Source of the DNA: Tolumonas osonensis | GTDB taxonomy: Bacteria; Pseudomonadota; Gammaproteobacteria; Enterobacterales; Aeromonadaceae | Assembly (NCBI RefSeq): GCF_014202415.1 | Contig: NZ_JACHGR010000003.1 | Coordinates: 124,001-188,000, forward strand | Direction: 5' to 3' | Length of the DNA: 64,000 nucleotides | In this document: in pieces, positions 1-8,860 of the stretch | How the letters are laid out: each line of letters opens with the position of its first letter | Position numbering within the stretch: the stretch's first letter is position 1 | The notes under the pieces: generated by a model | The model's input: the letters and a program-made list of their open reading frames with translations, nothing else | Database searches by the model: none | What the model was told of the DNA's origin: nothing | Made by a program: the position numbers and the translations under genes

Positions 1-633
1 GAACGTTTTCAGTTTTTCTGGCGTCAGCAGCGCTTTGGTTTCCTGGTACAGGTAGGTTTTGTTGGCAGAGCCACCGCCTTTGGCGATACACAGGAATTTG
101 TATTCGTTACCATCCACGCTGTACAAATCGATTTGTGCAGGCAGGTTGGTACCTGTGTTGGTCTCTTTATACATATCCAGCGCGACGGTCTGTGAGTAGC
201 GCAGGTTGTGTTCGGTGTAGGCATTGTAAACACCACGGGTCAGCGCGGCTTCATCGCCACCGCCGGTCCAGACGCGCTGGCCTTTCTTACCCATGATGAT
301 AGCCGTACCGGTATCCTGACAGGTCGGCAGCACACCTTTGGCAGAGATTTCAGAGTTACGCAGGAATTGCAGGGCAACGTATTTATCGTTTTCGCTGGCT
401 TCCGGATCATGCAGGATCGCAGCAACCTGTTGCTTGTGCGAAGTACGCAGCATGAAAGAAGCATCGTAGAACGCTTGCTGCGCCAGTAAGGTCAGCGCTT
501 CAGGCGCTACTTTCAGGACTTCCTGACCTTCAAACTCACTGACAGAAACATGATCTTTGGTCAGCAGATAGTATTCGGTGTCGTCTTTTGCGAGTGGGAA
601 CGGATCCTGGTAATAAAATGGTTTATTTGACAT
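1..633 (-). CDS. fumB: Class I (Fe-S) fumarate hydratase, 3' end outside window
   Basis: Converts fumarate and L-malate through a 4Fe-4S centre in the cytosol. The 211 visible codons start at ATG 633 and run off the left edge, so this is the N-terminal part of a protein that is usually about 548 residues. The start MSNKPF, the stretch [14 protein letters not shown] and Cys105 in [10 protein letters not shown] match E. coli FumA/FumB closely; Cys105 is one of the cluster ligands in that family. FumA and FumB cannot be told apart from this part. I prefer fumB because the gene lies downstream of a dicarboxylate transporter and near a fumarate reductase, as fumB does with anaerobic C4-dicarboxylate genes in E. 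coli. A terminator lies between it and the transporter, so it probably has its own promoter or relies on read-through. Confidence 0.93.
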   Translation of the reverse strand, partial: MSNKPFYYQDPFPLAKDDTEYYLLTKDHVSVSEFEGQEVLKVAPEALTLLAQQAFYDASFMLRTSHKQQVAAILHDPEASENDKYVALQFLRNSEISAKGVLPTCQDTGTAIIMGKKGQRVWTGGGDEAALTRGVYNAYTEHNLRYSQTVALDMYKETNTGTNLPAQIDLYSVDGNEYKFLCIAKGGGSANKTYLYQETKALLTPEKLKTF

Positions 634-711
634 TGCTCTACTCTCTCATCATTTTTATGACCACCGCAGCAGAAATCTTTCTCCCTGCTTACGGCGCAGA
701 TTCAAATACAA

Positions 712-740
712 AAACAGCCGTCCCGGTGGGTCGGCTGTTT
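712..740 (-). terminator. Rho-independent terminator of the DASS transporter gene
   Basis: A 9-bp perfect stem (712-720 with 732-740) could be lengthened by an inner CCC/GGG pairing. Read on the minus strand it is followed by a T-rich tract. It sits just after the transporter stop codon and about 80 bp before the fumarase start. Confidence 0.8.
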
Positions 741-745
741 GTTTA

Positions 746-2257
746 TCAGAACATCATTGCCATCCATGGATAGCCAATGATCAGCAGTGCCGCCAGGAAA
801 ATGGCACCGAAGATAGTCCCGAGACGCCAGTAGTCTGCAGTCGGCAGATAACCACTACCGTAGTAAATCGGGCTCGGACCTGTGCCGTATGGAGTGATAA
901 TGCCCATCACGCCCAGCGAGGTCACCATCATCAGACAGAACACTTCCATATTAACACCCGGAATCGTGGCGGCGATAGTCAGTGCAGCCGGCAGCAGTGC
1001 CGTGGTGTGGGCCGTAGCGCTGGCAAACAGGTAATGCAGCAGGTAGAACGCGACCACGATCAGAATAGTAGCCACCGTTGGAGAAAATCCATTCATCAAC
1101 ACCCCACCTTCTTTGCCTAACCAGGCAATGAAACCGGTAGTTGATAAACCGTTCGCCAAGGCAACCAGCGTCGCAAACCAGAAGAAGGTATTCCAGGCTG
1201 GTTTGTTACCAGTAATGTCGTTCCAGTTCAGCACGCCGGTCCACAGCATCAGACCGATGATCAGCAACGCCGCCATCGCAGGTTCAATCACGGATGCCGC
1301 GAAGATCCACATGATCAGTGCCGCACAAACGAACACCAGCAGCAGCATTTCGTTACGGGACAGACGACCCAGTTTCGCCAGTTCGGCACTCGCCCAACGC
1401 GGTACTTCATCGTTAAACTTCACTTCTGGCGGATAGAAGATGTAAGCCAGCAGCGGCATGGTCAGGATCAGCAGGATACCCAGTGGCAGGAACGCCATGA
1501 ACCAGTTACCCCAGGTAATATTGATACCGACGGTGCTTTTTACCAGCGCCAGGGCCAGCAGGTTCGGTGCCAGTGCCGACAGGAACATCGAGCTGGTGAT
1601 ACAGGTTGCAGTGATCGCCACCCACATCAGATAGGAACCGATTTTACGGGCACTTGGATCATTCGGTTTTGAACCGTACAGCGGCGGCAGGTTGGCAATG
1701 ATTGGGAAAATCGTGCCGCCACTACGCGCGGTGTTTGACGGCGTGAAAGGTGCCAGCAGCAGATCAGCGAAGGTGATCGCATAACCCAGAGTCAGACTGC
1801 GGCGACCCAGATATTTCACCAGAATCAGCGCCAGACGACGACCAAACTGGGTCTTGTCGTAGCCGGCCGCGAACATGAAGGCGCCAAAGATCAGCCATAC
1901 CGTGGAGTTACCAAAACCACTGACGGCCCATTTGAAGGATTCGGCGGCCAGTTTAAATTTCGGCGCCGCCATATCTTCCGGGCTGAACAACACCCACTGG
2001 CTGGCCAGGGCAATCGCGACCACACCGGTCAGGCCAATCACAGCGCCCGGCAGCGGTTCGAAAATCAGACCAACGATAACCCCTACGAAAATGGCAAAGT
2101 AATACCATGCATAGGGCTGTAATCCTTCGGGAACTGGCATCAACAACAATAGAGCCGTTACCACGAACGGTGCCAACAAAAAGAAAAGACGGTTTAGCTT
2201 ACCATCTGATGCTTTACTGGCCACCTTAGTGTCAATTGAAACGCTTGCTTCACTCAT
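746..2257 (-). CDS. DASS-family dicarboxylate/anion transporter (CitT/TtdT/YbhI-like)
   Basis: Inner-membrane transporter of the divalent anion:sodium symporter family, 503 residues with about 12 hydrophobic segments. The first substrate/cation loop carries the signature FTPSNTARSGG and the second half has the matching SATAHTTALLPA motif, both typical of bacterial members that import or exchange C4-dicarboxylates, tartrate or citrate. Sequence cannot decide between CitT-type antiport and 2-oxoglutarate/malate-type transport. Its neighbours (fumarase, a fumarate reductase and a DcuR-type regulator) suggest uptake of a C4-dicarboxylate with succinate exchange; that is inference. It is divergent from the fumarate reductase gene across an 880-bp AT-rich spacer holding an FNR-like site. 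Start ATG 2257 was chosen because a hydrophilic N-terminus precedes the first membrane segment; its ribosome site is weak. Confidence 0.88.
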   Translation of the reverse strand: MSEASVSIDTKVASKASDGKLNRLFFLLAPFVVTALLLLMPVPEGLQPYAWYYFAIFVGVIVGLIFEPLPGAVIGLTGVVAIALASQWVLFSPEDMAAPKFKLAAESFKWAVSGFGNSTVWLIFGAFMFAAGYDKTQFGRRLALILVKYLGRRSLTLGYAITFADLLLAPFTPSNTARSGGTIFPIIANLPPLYGSKPNDPSARKIGSYLMWVAITATCITSSMFLSALAPNLLALALVKSTVGINITWGNWFMAFLPLGILLILTMPLLAYIFYPPEVKFNDEVPRWASAELAKLGRLSRNEMLLLVFVCAALIMWIFAASVIEPAMAALLIIGLMLWTGVLNWNDITGNKPAWNTFFWFATLVALANGLSTTGFIAWLGKEGGVLMNGFSPTVATILIVVAFYLLHYLFASATAHTTALLPAALTIAATIPGVNMEVFCLMMVTSLGVMGIITPYGTGPSPIYYGSGYLPTADYWRLGTIFGAIFLAALLIIGYPWMAMMF

Positions 2258-3137
2258 AGTGTTTATCTTCAGTAGTTAATAATTCTGTATTCATGACCCA
2301 TGCATGTCTTTTTCTGGCAAAGATCAAGTTTCCGTTTTGACCAGAAACCTGAATTACGCCCGACAGAGAACATGCCGACATTTATTAAAATCCGTCAGTT
2401 TTAATTATTTTAGTTTTATTACTTACATTAGTTTCAAAAGTAATGACAAATTAATTTTTTAATGATTACTGCTTTTATCGAAAATGAATAGCGGCGTCTA
2501 AAACCTATATAATCAGTATAATCATTTTTAAAAAAAACCGCAGTTGATCTTGATCATAATTTTAGAATAAGGATTAATCCACCGAGTAACAAAAGAATAA
2601 ATGGCAACGCTTGTCATTTTATAAACGAGGATCGTCTTCACTGTCCAGACTAGAGTCAATCAGTTAGAAAATAGTGGCTCTATATGATTCCACGATCTAT
2701 AAGGAAACCTGATTCCGATAATAAAAAACACACAACCAATTGATAATATTACAAATAATATGAATTGTTATTAATGTGTTACCAGATTGATAATTATTTA
2801 TAAATAAATAAAAGGATATAATAACAAATGTGGAACATTTATTTTTAATAACAACAACAATTAATCAACAGCTATTCTTATAAACGGAAATTAGTTATTT
2901 AACTAATGTAAGCGGGTTTTAAGAGAAAAATAGAATACTATATTTCCAGTGAGCTAATTAAATTTAACCGACATTATTCAACTCTGTTTTCTGTATCGTA
3001 GAGTTAAACCCAGTTAAAAATTAGTTTTTATTGCAATAAGAATTACCCCTACACCATTCTGAAAAATAAAAAAATAATCAACGGGAACCAGTTTCTTAAA
3101 TCTACCTATCTGAGTTTTTTAGTTTGGAGCTGATATT
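2258..3137. other. 880-bp AT-rich divergent regulatory spacer
   Basis: No gene was recognised here. The stretch is much richer in A+T than its flanks, especially 2690-3110, with many runs such as ATAAATAAATAAA. It separates the divergent transporter and fumarate reductase genes, so it must hold both promoters. It contains one good FNR-like site (2544-2557). AT-rich TWATAAW-like words of the kind described for DcuR binding are abundant, but at this composition they mean little on their own. Confidence 0.6.
2544..2557. promoter_or_regulatory. FNR-like binding site
   Basis: TTGAT-CTTG-ATCAT matches the FNR consensus TTGAT-N4-ATCAA in 9 of 10 positions. It lies 287 bp upstream of the transporter start and about 580 bp upstream of the fumarate reductase start. 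Anaerobic activation would suit both genes. Confidence 0.5.
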
Positions 3138-5918
3138 ATGTACTCTAAAAATGACATTCTGAGTCCATTTACTCTTCCCAATGGCACACAACTGAAAAAC
3201 CGTCTCCTGATGGCTCCAATGACCACCTGCACCGGATATTTCGACGGCAGTGTCACCAGTGAACTGGTTGACTACTATCGCGAGCGTGCAGGCAGCATCG
3301 GTACGGTAATCGTGGAATGTGGCTTTGTGGATGATCTCGGCCTGGCTTTCCCAGGTGCGATTGGTCTCGACACAGACGACAAAATCGAAGGTCTGGCGAA
3401 AATCGCCGAAGCCATCAAGTCGAAAGGTTCAAAAGCCGTGATTCAGGTTTATCACGGTGGCCGCATGGTCGAACCCACGCTGATCGGTGGCCGCACCCCG
3501 GTGGGTCCGAGCGCGATTGCCGCACCGCGTGACGGCGCAGCAACACCGGTCGAGCTGACGGGCGAAGAAGTGGACGCGATGATCACCAAGTTTGGTGAAG
3601 CAGTACGTCGCGCCATCAAAGCCGGTTTCGACGGTGTCGAAATTCACGGCGCCAACACCTACCTGATCCAGCAATTCTTCTCCCCGAACTCCAACCAGCG
3701 TGATGACCAATGGGGCGGCAGCCGTGAAAACCGCGCGCGTTTCCCACTGGCCGTGCTGGAAGTTACCCAGAAAATGGTTCGTCAGTACGCCGACCCGTCC
3801 TTCATCATCGGCTACCGTTTTTCTCCGGAAGAGCTGGAAGTACCGGGCATCCGTTTTGATGACACCATGTATCTGCTGGAAAAACTGGCAGAGCTGGGTC
3901 TGCACTACCTGCACTTCTCCATGGGTTACACCCTGCGTCCATCCATCGTTGATAAACACGATCCAACCCCGCTGATCCAGCGATACACTGCGCTGCGTTC
4001 TGAAAAACTGGCGCAGATCCCGATGATTGGCGTAGGTGGCATCGTTAACAAAGCCGATGCGGAAATCGCGATTGAACATGGCTACGATCTGGTTGCCGTG
4101 GGTAAAGCATGTATCGCCTACCCTGACTGGACAGATCGCATTGCCCGCGGTGAAACCCTGGAACTGTTCATCGACAGCACCCAGCGTGAAGCCCTGACCA
4201 TTCCGGAACCGCTGTGGCGCTTCTCGCTGGTTGAGGCGATGATCCGCGATCTGAGCAGCATGCCAACCGGCAAATTCAAAAGCGGCGTCTTCCAGGAAAA
4301 AGTGCAGGACGGCGACAATGAACTGCTGATCAACGTCAACCTGGAAACCGATCGCATTGCGGATATCGCGCTGGACACTCAGGCCGATCTGGACGTGACT
4401 TTTGTCTCCAGCTTTGAAGAGATCCGGACCCGTATTCTGGATGCCAACACGCCGCACGTGGACGCCGTGTCCGGTGCCACCACACAGAGTGAAGCGGTGA
4501 AGAAAGCCGTGACCAAGGCGATGGCCAAATCCTGCAAAGCCATGGCGCTGGAAGAAGGCGGCAATCTGGAACCTGCTTGTTACGACGTGGTAGTCATTGG
4601 TAGTGGTGGCGCCGGTCTGGCTGCAGCCATTCAGGCCAGCGACCGTGATGCCAGCGTACTGATCGTCGAGAAGATGTCGACGATTGGCGGTAACACTATC
4701 AAGGCCTCTGTTGGTATGAACGCGGCCGGTACCCGTTTCCAGAAACTGAAAGGCATTGATGACTGCAAAGAGAAGTTCTATCAGGAAAGTCTGAAAGGCG
4801 GTAAAGGGATGAACAACCCTGAACTGCTGCGCAGTTTCGTTAACAACGCCCCGGAAGCGATTGAATGGCTGGCTGATCGTGGCATTGAGCTGAACGATAT
4901 CACCATCACCGGCGGTATGAGCATCGATCGTACCCACCGTCCGGCAGACCGTTCTGCCGTCGGCGGTTTCCTGATCAGTGGTCTGCTGCGCAACGTGAAC
5001 CAGCGCGACATCGATGTGATGCTCGATACTGACGTGACCGAAATTCTGACCGAAAACGGAGCCGTCAGCGGCCTGCGGGTGAAAAACGAAGAGAATGAAA
5101 TTCTCACTATTCACACCAAGAGCATCGTGATGGCGAGTGGTGGTTTCAGCGCGAATCAGGAGATGGTGGTCAAATACCGCCCTGAACTGAAAGACTTTGT
5201 CACCACCAACCACAAAGGCGCAACCGGTTCAGGCATTGCTCTGCTGCAAAGCATCAACGCCGGCACCGTGGATATGGGTGAAATCCAGATCCACCCGACC
5301 GTGGAACAGACTACCTCCTATCTGATCTCGGAAGCGATCCGCGGCGGTGGGGCGATTCTGGTCAGCCAGAAGGGTGAACGTTTCTTCAATGAAATGGAAA
5401 CCCGAGACAAGGTTTCTGCCGCGATCATCGGTTTGCCAGAACACTACGCCTACATCGTGTTCGATGAACAGGTTCGCCTGAACAACAAGGCGGCTGATGA
5501 GTATATCGGCAAAGGTTTTGTGGTGAGTGCTGATAGCCCGCGTCAGCTGGCGGACAAACTGGGTATGGACATGCATGCCTTCCTGGCCACGCTGGAACGT
5601 TACAACGTCTTTGTGGAAAAACAGCATGACGAAGATTTTGGTCGTCAGACCGCACTGCGTCATCCGATCCACGAAGGACCGTTCTACGCGATCCGCATCG
5701 CACCGGGTGTGCATCACACCATGGGCGGGGTCACCGTGAACACCAACACCGAAGTGCTGGATGTGAACAAACAGGTGATTCCGGGTGCCTTCGCTGCCGG
5801 TGAAGTCGTCGGTGGTATCCACGGTGGTAACCGTATCGGTGGTAATGCGGTTGCAGATATCATTATCTTCGGTACGATGGCAGGACGTAACGCGGCCTAT
5901 CACGCACAGCGTTCATAG
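3138..5918 (+). CDS. Three-domain soluble fumarate reductase (OYE + FMN_bind + FAD_binding_2), probable NADH:fumarate reductase
   Basis: A 926-residue cytosolic flavoprotein. Residues 1 to about 340 are an old-yellow-enzyme-like NAD(P)H:flavin domain. About 370-465 is an FMN_bind domain with VDAVSGATT; the D442...SGAT(448) motif is the type to which ApbE attaches FMN. From about 480 there is a flavocytochrome-c-type fumarate reductase domain with the FAD loop GSGGAG (488-493). Residues equivalent to the fumarate site of Shewanella Fcc3 are kept: His719 (HPT), Glu732 (SEAIRG), Arg756 (TRDK), His859-860 (HHTMGG) and Arg899 (GNRIGG); the Fcc3 Thr377 position is Ser731. The architecture matches characterised Klebsiella NADH:fumarate and Vibrio NADH:acrylate reductases. 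Electron flow NADH to FMN to covalent FMN to FAD to fumarate is inferred. No signal peptide. GGAG 8 nt before the ATG supports the start. apbE follows. Confidence 0.9.
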   Translation: MYSKNDILSPFTLPNGTQLKNRLLMAPMTTCTGYFDGSVTSELVDYYRERAGSIGTVIVECGFVDDLGLAFPGAIGLDTDDKIEGLAKIAEAIKSKGSKAVIQVYHGGRMVEPTLIGGRTPVGPSAIAAPRDGAATPVELTGEEVDAMITKFGEAVRRAIKAGFDGVEIHGANTYLIQQFFSPNSNQRDDQWGGSRENRARFPLAVLEVTQKMVRQYADPSFIIGYRFSPEELEVPGIRFDDTMYLLEKLAELGLHYLHFSMGYTLRPSIVDKHDPTPLIQRYTALRSEKLAQIPMIGVGGIVNKADAEIAIEHGYDLVAVGKACIAYPDWTDRIARGETLELFIDSTQREALTIPEPLWRFSLVEAMIRDLSSMPTGKFKSGVFQEKVQDGDNELLINVNLETDRIADIALDTQADLDVTFVSSFEEIRTRILDANTPHVDAVSGATTQSEAVKKAVTKAMAKSCKAMALEEGGNLEPACYDVVVIGSGGAGLAAAIQASDRDASVLIVEKMSTIGGNTIKASVGMNAAGTRFQKLKGIDDCKEKFYQESLKGGKGMNNPELLRSFVNNAPEAIEWLADRGIELNDITITGGMSIDRTHRPADRSAVGGFLISGLLRNVNQRDIDVMLDTDVTEILTENGAVSGLRVKNEENEILTIHTKSIVMASGGFSANQEMVVKYRPELKDFVTTNHKGATGSGIALLQSINAGTVDMGEIQIHPTVEQTTSYLISEAIRGGGAILVSQKGERFFNEMETRDKVSAAIIGLPEHYAYIVFDEQVRLNNKAADEYIGKGFVVSADSPRQLADKLGMDMHAFLATLERYNVFVEKQHDEDFGRQTALRHPIHEGPFYAIRIAPGVHHTMGGVTVNTNTEVLDVNKQVIPGAFAAGEVVGGIHGGNRIGGNAVADIIIFGTMAGRNAAYHAQRS

Positions 5919-5934
5919 CCAACCGTCGTTTATA

Positions 5935-5959
5935 CAGTGCGCTCCCGGTGAGCGCACTG
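5935..5959 (+). other. Intercistronic hairpin between fumarate reductase and apbE
   Basis: A perfect 10-bp inverted repeat (5935-5944 with 5950-5959) with a 5-nt loop lies 16 nt after the reductase stop codon. It is followed by ATTTAT, not a true U-tract, so partial termination or mRNA 3'-end protection is more likely than a full stop. Confidence 0.6.
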
Positions 5960-5990
5960 ATTTATCCACCCTGTCACCGGAGTGATCTCT

Positions 5991-6956
5991 ATGTCATCAC
6001 CTGAACGGGTTTACTCCTACTCCGCCGTCCTGATGGGTTCCCCCATCCTGCTCAAACTCTTCGAAGACAATCCGCAAGCCGCCAGCGCCGTTTTTCGCCT
6101 GATCAAACAGCTGGAAGATCTGCTGACCGTCAACCGTGAACATTCCCAGCTGATGGCCGTCAACCATGCTGCCGGACAGCAGCCGGTGGTAGTCAGTCGC
6201 CCGGTGTTCGAGCTGATCCGCAGAGCAAAAACCGTCAGCCTGATGGAAAACAGCTGTTTTAATCTGACGATTGGCCCACTGGTCAAACGCTGGAAAATCG
6301 GTTTTCGCGGTGACGCCGTTCCTCCGCAGGCAGAGATTCAGTCGCTGTTGCCCCTGACCCGCCCGGAGCAGGTCATTCTCGATCCACAGACCTGTGCCGT
6401 TTTTCTGACTCAGGTCGGTATGGAGATCGATCTCGGCGCAATCGCCAAAGGTTATATTGCTGATCGGGTACGGGATCTGTTGTTACAGATGGATATTCAC
6501 CATGCGCTGATTAATCTGGGCGGCAATGTCCTGACGTTAGGTGCGCCGCAGCATGGCCATCAGACCGCATGGGGAATTGGCCTGCAAAAACCGTTTGCCG
6601 CGCCGGATGCGCTGATTGGCACCATTGAGGTCGCCGGCAAGTCGGTGGTGACCTCCGGCGTTTACGAGCGTTATTTTGAGCGGGATGGCAAGCTTTATCA
6701 CCACATTCTGGATCCCAAAACCGGCTATCCGCTGGATAACGAGCTGCTCAGTGTCACGGTGATTTCTGACGACTCGATTGATGGCGATATCTACACGACC
6801 TTGCTGTATGGCATGGGCGTGGAAAAAAGCCTGCGTTATCTCACTACCGTACCACACATTGAGGCAATTTTTGTCACCAGAACCGGTCAGGTGATCCTCT
6901 CATCACAGCGCCAGTTCCGCTTCACGTTACAGGATAACGACTACCATCTGGTGTAA
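5991..6956 (+). CDS. apbE: FAD:protein FMN transferase, cytosolic ApbE
   Basis: Attaches FMN from FAD to a Thr/Ser in the FMN_bind motif of target flavoproteins. The 321-residue protein shows ApbE hallmarks: MEIDLGAIAKGYIAD (FAD binding), LINLGGNV, SGVYERYF, HHILDPKTGYP and the late DGDIYTTLLYGMG carrying metal-ligand residues. It has no signal peptide or lipobox, unlike periplasmic ApbE proteins that serve Nqr/Rnf, which fits a cytosolic client. The upstream gene encodes just such a client (SGAT motif at residue 448), so the pair very probably forms an enzyme-maturase operon. GGAG 8 nt before ATG 5991 favours that start over the GTG at 5982. Confidence 0.92.
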   Translation: MSSPERVYSYSAVLMGSPILLKLFEDNPQAASAVFRLIKQLEDLLTVNREHSQLMAVNHAAGQQPVVVSRPVFELIRRAKTVSLMENSCFNLTIGPLVKRWKIGFRGDAVPPQAEIQSLLPLTRPEQVILDPQTCAVFLTQVGMEIDLGAIAKGYIADRVRDLLLQMDIHHALINLGGNVLTLGAPQHGHQTAWGIGLQKPFAAPDALIGTIEVAGKSVVTSGVYERYFERDGKLYHHILDPKTGYPLDNELLSVTVISDDSIDGDIYTTLLYGMGVEKSLRYLTTVPHIEAIFVTRTGQVILSSQRQFRFTLQDNDYHLV

Positions 6957-6977
6957 TCTGCCAGGCTCCGGCAGCGG

Positions 6978-7712
6978 TTAGTCCTGCGCATACTGTTTTA
7001 ACTGAGCATGCTGTTCCGGCTGTAAACGGTAGCGATAAACCGGTCTGCCGGTCACGCCGTAATGGACACTGGTGTGCAGGATCTTGATCTCTTCCAGCCA
7101 GACCAGATATTTACGACAGGAGACACGGGAAATCAGCACTGAACTTGCCAGATCTTCGGTTGAAAACTCAGTGTCGGCATGTTCATCAATCCACTGACAA
7201 ATGGTGCGCAGGGTCTGGACGGTCAGGCCTTTCGGTAACCGTTTGGCTTCACCTTCCGGACGCGGCGCCTGCGCCGGGGTACCGTGGATGATGCGATCCA
7301 GTTCCGACTGCTGATAATTCTGCTGATTGTCCATCAGCACCTTTTTCTTTGCCCAGTTGGTTAATGCTTCCTCAAACCGGGCAAACTGGAAAGGCTTGAT
7401 CAGATAATCGACCACACCATAATGCAGTGATTTCTTGATGGTGTCCGCATCGGACGCGGAAGAAATCATGATCACATCAATCGGACGCTGCACACTGCGC
7501 AGCACCGGCAGCAGATCCAGCCCATTATCCTGCTGCATATAGACATCCAGCAGAATCAGATCGATGGGATGCTGAGGGTTCAGTACCAGCGCCTTCGCCT
7601 GTTCCAGGGTTGAGGCAACCCCACAACATTGAAATTCCCGGAGCTGGGAGACATAGCGGTGGTTGAGCTCGGCAACCATGGCATCATCATCGACAATTAA
7701 AACATTGAACAC
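6978..7712 (-). CDS. dcuR: DcuR-type C4-dicarboxylate response regulator (no kinase nearby)
   Basis: Two-component response regulator of the CitB/DcuR family, 244 residues from GTG 7712. The receiver domain starts FNVLIVDDD, has the phospho-acceptor Asp in LILLDVYMQ, and the stretch SLHYGVVDYLIKPFQ is nearly the same as E. coli DcuR. The C-terminal DNA-binding part keeps FSTEDLASSVLISRVSCRKYL and HYGVTGRPVYRYR. The start was moved from a possible TTG at 7736 because AGGA stands 7 nt before GTG 7712 and the length then fits DcuR (239 residues). E. coli dcuR follows dcuS, but here the upstream gene is an iron transporter ATPase and no sensor kinase is in the window. Its likely targets are the adjoining fumarate genes, by inference. 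Confidence 0.9.
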   Translation of the reverse strand: MFNVLIVDDDAMVAELNHRYVSQLREFQCCGVASTLEQAKALVLNPQHPIDLILLDVYMQQDNGLDLLPVLRSVQRPIDVIMISSASDADTIKKSLHYGVVDYLIKPFQFARFEEALTNWAKKKVLMDNQQNYQQSELDRIIHGTPAQAPRPEGEAKRLPKGLTVQTLRTICQWIDEHADTEFSTEDLASSVLISRVSCRKYLVWLEEIKILHTSVHYGVTGRPVYRYRLQPEQHAQLKQYAQD

Positions 7713-7825
7713 AGGCTTTTCCTCTCGCGATTCCAAGCCAATTTTACAAAAAAAACGAGGAAAACGCTCGATATCCCTATCCTAGATAGAGCATGCAAGT
7801 CACTGTTTCAGAATAAAACCGGTCT

Positions 7826-8860
7826 TCAGCCCTGTTTCCCCCGGAAGATCACCGGCTGATGCGGTCGTAAGCGTAATGAGACAGCCGAGGTACTGATAGG
7901 CATCGAATCCGCGTGCCAGGCGTCCCAGTCCATCCCCTGCCAGTGAATACGGCAATGAGCATGTGTGCCGAGAAAATGCTGTTCGATTAACCGGCCGTCG
8001 CCCCCTTCCACAATTTCAAGCCATTGCGGGCGGATAAACATCATCAGATCGGCGTGAGCCGGCACCTGATTCACCGGGATGACGCCCCACGGGGTGAGCA
8101 CCGATCGATCACTCTGGCGGGTCACGGGGACAAGGTTTCCCCGGCCCAGAAACTCAGCCACATACAGGTTGGCCGGCTGATGATAGACGGCGCTGGCCTC
8201 CCCTTGCTGGACGATGTTGCCTTGCTGAAACACCGCCAGCTCATCGGCCAGACTAAACGCCTCTTCCTTATTGTGTGTCACAAAAATCGCGGTGATGTGC
8301 TGCGATTTCAGTAATTCGCGGATCTCGCGGATCAACGGGATCCGTAACTGACTGTCGATATTGGAAAACGGCTCATCCAGCAACATCAGTTTCGGCCGAC
8401 AGACCAGTGACCGCGCTATCGCCACCCGCTGCTGCTGGCCACCGGAGAGCTCATGCGGATAACGTTTGTCCATGCCAGACAGCCCGACAATAGCTAAAGT
8501 AGAGGCAATGCGTTCTTCGGCTTCCTGTTTTTTCAACCGCAGTGGCCGTAACCCGAACATCAGGTTGTCATGCACCGTCATGTGCGGAAACAGCGCATAA
8601 TCCTGAAAGATAAAACCCACACCGCGTTCTTCCGGATCCAGACCACGGTGACCATTCTGCACCTGCTGGCCATGCAGATAGATCTGGCCGTGATCGATCG
8701 GGATCAACCCCGAAATCGCTTTCAGCAAGGTGGTTTTGCCACAGCCACTCGGGCCGAGCAGCGCCAGGATTTTCCTTTCTTCCAGAACCAGGGAAACATT
8801 CTGCAAAATGGCCTGTTCCTGATACCCGCACTGCAGATTATGAATTTCAATGGCGTTCAT
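7826..8860 (-). CDS. fbpC: Ferric iron ABC transporter, ATP-binding subunit
   Basis: Energises Fe3+ import across the inner membrane. The 344-residue protein has Walker A GPSGCGKTT, Q-loop region FQDYALFPHM, signature LSGGQQQR, Walker B LMLLDEP and switch His in FVTHNKEEA. A C-terminal TOBE-like region (from about 240) is typical of FbpC/PotA-type ATPases. Its start overlaps the permease stop in an ATGA junction, which points to translational coupling. Iron, rather than another substrate, is inferred from the binding protein's tyrosine pair and the Fur box ahead of the operon. Confidence 0.9.
   Translation of the reverse strand: MNAIEIHNLQCGYQEQAILQNVSLVLEERKILALLGPSGCGKTTLLKAISGLIPIDHGQIYLHGQQVQNGHRGLDPEERGVGFIFQDYALFPHMTVHDNLMFGLRPLRLKKQEAEERIASTLAIVGLSGMDKRYPHELSGGQQQRVAIARSLVCRPKLMLLDEPFSNIDSQLRIPLIREIRELLKSQHITAIFVTHNKEEAFSLADELAVFQQGNIVQQGEASAVYHQPANLYVAEFLGRGNLVPVTRQSDRSVLTPWGVIPVNQVPAHADLMMFIRPQWLEIVEGGDGRLIEQHFLGTHAHCRIHWQGMDWDAWHADSMPISTSAVSLRLRPHQPVIFRGKQG

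Noticed and set aside
3429-5213. Antisense open frame of 594 codons inside the fumarate reductase gene
   Set aside because: It lies wholly opposite a well-supported gene, is His/Gln/Phe-rich as expected of reverse-strand translation, and has no recognisable domain or ribosome site.
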